64,000 nucleotides of DNA from Flavobacterium sp. KMS (GTDB lineage: Bacteria > Bacteroidota > Bacteroidia > Flavobacteriales > Flavobacteriaceae): the NCBI RefSeq assembly GCF_000813005.1, contig NZ_JSYP01000009.1, positions 124,001 to 188,000 of the forward strand, read 5' to 3'. The notes beneath the pieces were generated by a model. The model was not told the DNA's origin, searched no databases, and saw only the letters and a program-made list of their open reading frames with translations. Positions within the stretch are counted from its first letter, which is position 1; the number at the start of each line of letters is the position of its first letter. Positions 63,057 to 64,000 of this stretch are shown here, in pieces. Both the position numbers and the translations under genes were made by a program.

Positions 63057-64000
63057 AATTTATCTATTAACGGAAAAACAATTCTAACAATCGTTCCTGT
63101 TTCAGGCATTTCTTTTTCGATAATTTCAAAAGAAATATTCTTTTTATACAATTCGTTCAGCAAACCAATACGTTCCTTAGTATTACTTAATCCTCGGGAT
63201 TCATGTGCTTTTTGATTGCTTGTTTTTAGTTCACGACTTTTGGTTAAACCAATACCGTTATCTTCTATAGTAACCACAACTTTTTCGGCTACAAAATCAA
63301 AATTAAGATTCAAAAATCCCTTTTTATCAAGATAACGCAATCCATGCCAAATTGCATTTTCCAGATGTGGCTGAATAATCATATTGGGAACCAAAACAGT
63401 TTCGGCATCCAAAGCTTCACTAACACTAATTTTAAAATCGAATTTGTCCTGAAAACGCAAATGTTCTAAATCCAGGTATTTTTTTAATTGTTCAATTTCT
63501 TTATCTAATGTGATGAAATCTTTATTGGAGTTTTCCATCATATTTCGCATTAGGTTAGAATAAGAGGTCAGGTATTTATTGGCTTCTAATTCTTTATTTT
63601 CCGAAATAAACTGATTCACACTATTCAAACTATTAAAGATAAAATGCGGATTCATTTCTCGTCTGAGCGACTGCAAAGCGATTTCTTTATTTTTGGTTTT
63701 TATCGAATACAAGGCTTTTACAATAAACAAGAATAAAAGCAAGAGCAATACTATAGAACCTAAAAGAAAATAATTGAAGGTGTTTTTCTTTGTAATTAAT
63801 TCATCTTTTAAGGTTTTTTCTTTTTCTAACTGACGAATTTTATCTTCGGTTACCTGAAATGTTTTGGCATCAATAAGCGTAGTATCCGATTGAATTAGTT
63901 CATCAAAATTCTTAAAGAATTGTTCATACAATGCAATACTTTCTTTATCGTCTCCTTTAGTTTTATAATACTCAATTAAAGCCGACAAACTTTTTTTAGC
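63053..64000 (-). CDS. LytS-type sensor histidine kinase, 5' end beyond the window
   Basis: The frame is open to the right edge: the codons before the TTG at 63988 continue without a stop, so the N-terminus, probably TPR repeats, is missing. Visible parts are a helix (LYEQFFKNFDEL), a coiled coil, a membrane span (NYFLLGSIVLLLLLFLFIVKALY), the His-kinase domain with REMNPHFIFNSLNSVNQFI (phospho-His in the PHFIFN motif), and the ATPase segment VVTIEDNGIGL with AHESRGLSNTKERI. It pairs with the LytTR regulator that it overlaps by 4 bases. It is not the same type as the kinase at 11987-14044, which is HisKA_3. Confidence 0.92.
   Translation of the reverse strand, partial: AKKSLSALIEYYKTKGDDKESIALYEQFFKNFDELIQSDTTLIDAKTFQVTEDKIRQLEKEKTLKDELITKKNTFNYFLLGSIVLLLLLFLFIVKALYSIKTKNKEIALQSLRREMNPHFIFNSLNSVNQFISENKELEANKYLTSYSNLMRNMMENSNKDFITLDKEIEQLKKYLDLEHLRFQDKFDFKISVSEALDAETVLVPNMIIQPHLENAIWHGLRYLDKKGFLNLNFDFVAEKVVVTIEDNGIGLTKSRELKTSNQKAHESRGLSNTKERIGLLNELYKKNISFEIIEKEMPETGTIVRIVFPLIDKL

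Overview
The window looks like chromosome of a Flavobacterium or close relative (Bacteroidota). It is AT-rich. Many genes carry a TAnnTTTG box 10-60 bases before the start, the promoter -7 element of this phylum, and Shine-Dalgarno sites are not evident. Other markers are type IX secretion C-termini, a carboxypeptidase-fold TonB receptor, DUF4270 and DUF3667 genes, and atpD-atpC standing apart from the rest of the ATP synthase. I see no rRNA, tRNA, CRISPR, insertion sequence or phage gene.

Layout. 1-4,700: a PEP mutase-like enzyme cut by the window edge, pheS, small conserved unknowns, a 600-base gap built of dispersed repeats, then a CvpA-type membrane protein. 4,956-11,241: lepA, an outer-membrane barrel, a WYL regulator, two DinB-fold proteins and thiL. 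11,305-15,447: a signalling cluster on the minus strand. It has an atypical LytTR regulator, a 104-residue exported protein carrying three near-identical 14-residue peptides, a TPR histidine kinase and a NarL-type regulator. 15,808-23,795: glyS, comF, a type IX-secreted reprolysin-like protease, ribF, a membrane protein and bioB. 23,856-37,552: three very large type IX-secreted proteins that share one C-terminal module; the last contains six exact-length 300-bp repeats. 38,008-43,225: recX, then bioF-bioD-bioA with a ketosynthase behind them. 43,400-50,745: DUF3667, atpC/atpD, and an SGNH lipoprotein with a TonB receptor. 51,044-59,922: glmS-DUF4270-short GT5 facing panC-panD, then a probable dead esterase joined to radA, and a lipoprotein. 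60,147-64,000: a GT51 glycosyltransferase and a LytS/LytT-type two-component pair cut by the window end.

The best candidate for an undescribed system is 11,305-15,447. Gene order, the repeat-peptide precursor, the private promoter and terminator of the peptide gene, and a 21-bp-spaced direct repeat in front of it suggest a secreted peptide signal whose gene is controlled by the LytTR protein and which may be sensed by the adjacent TPR kinase. This is inference from sequence layout. Secondary items are the shared C-terminal module of the three giant surface proteins, a 29-bp recurrent upstream element, a palindrome at a near-leaderless bioF promoter, and an esterase-fold protein lacking its nucleophile.
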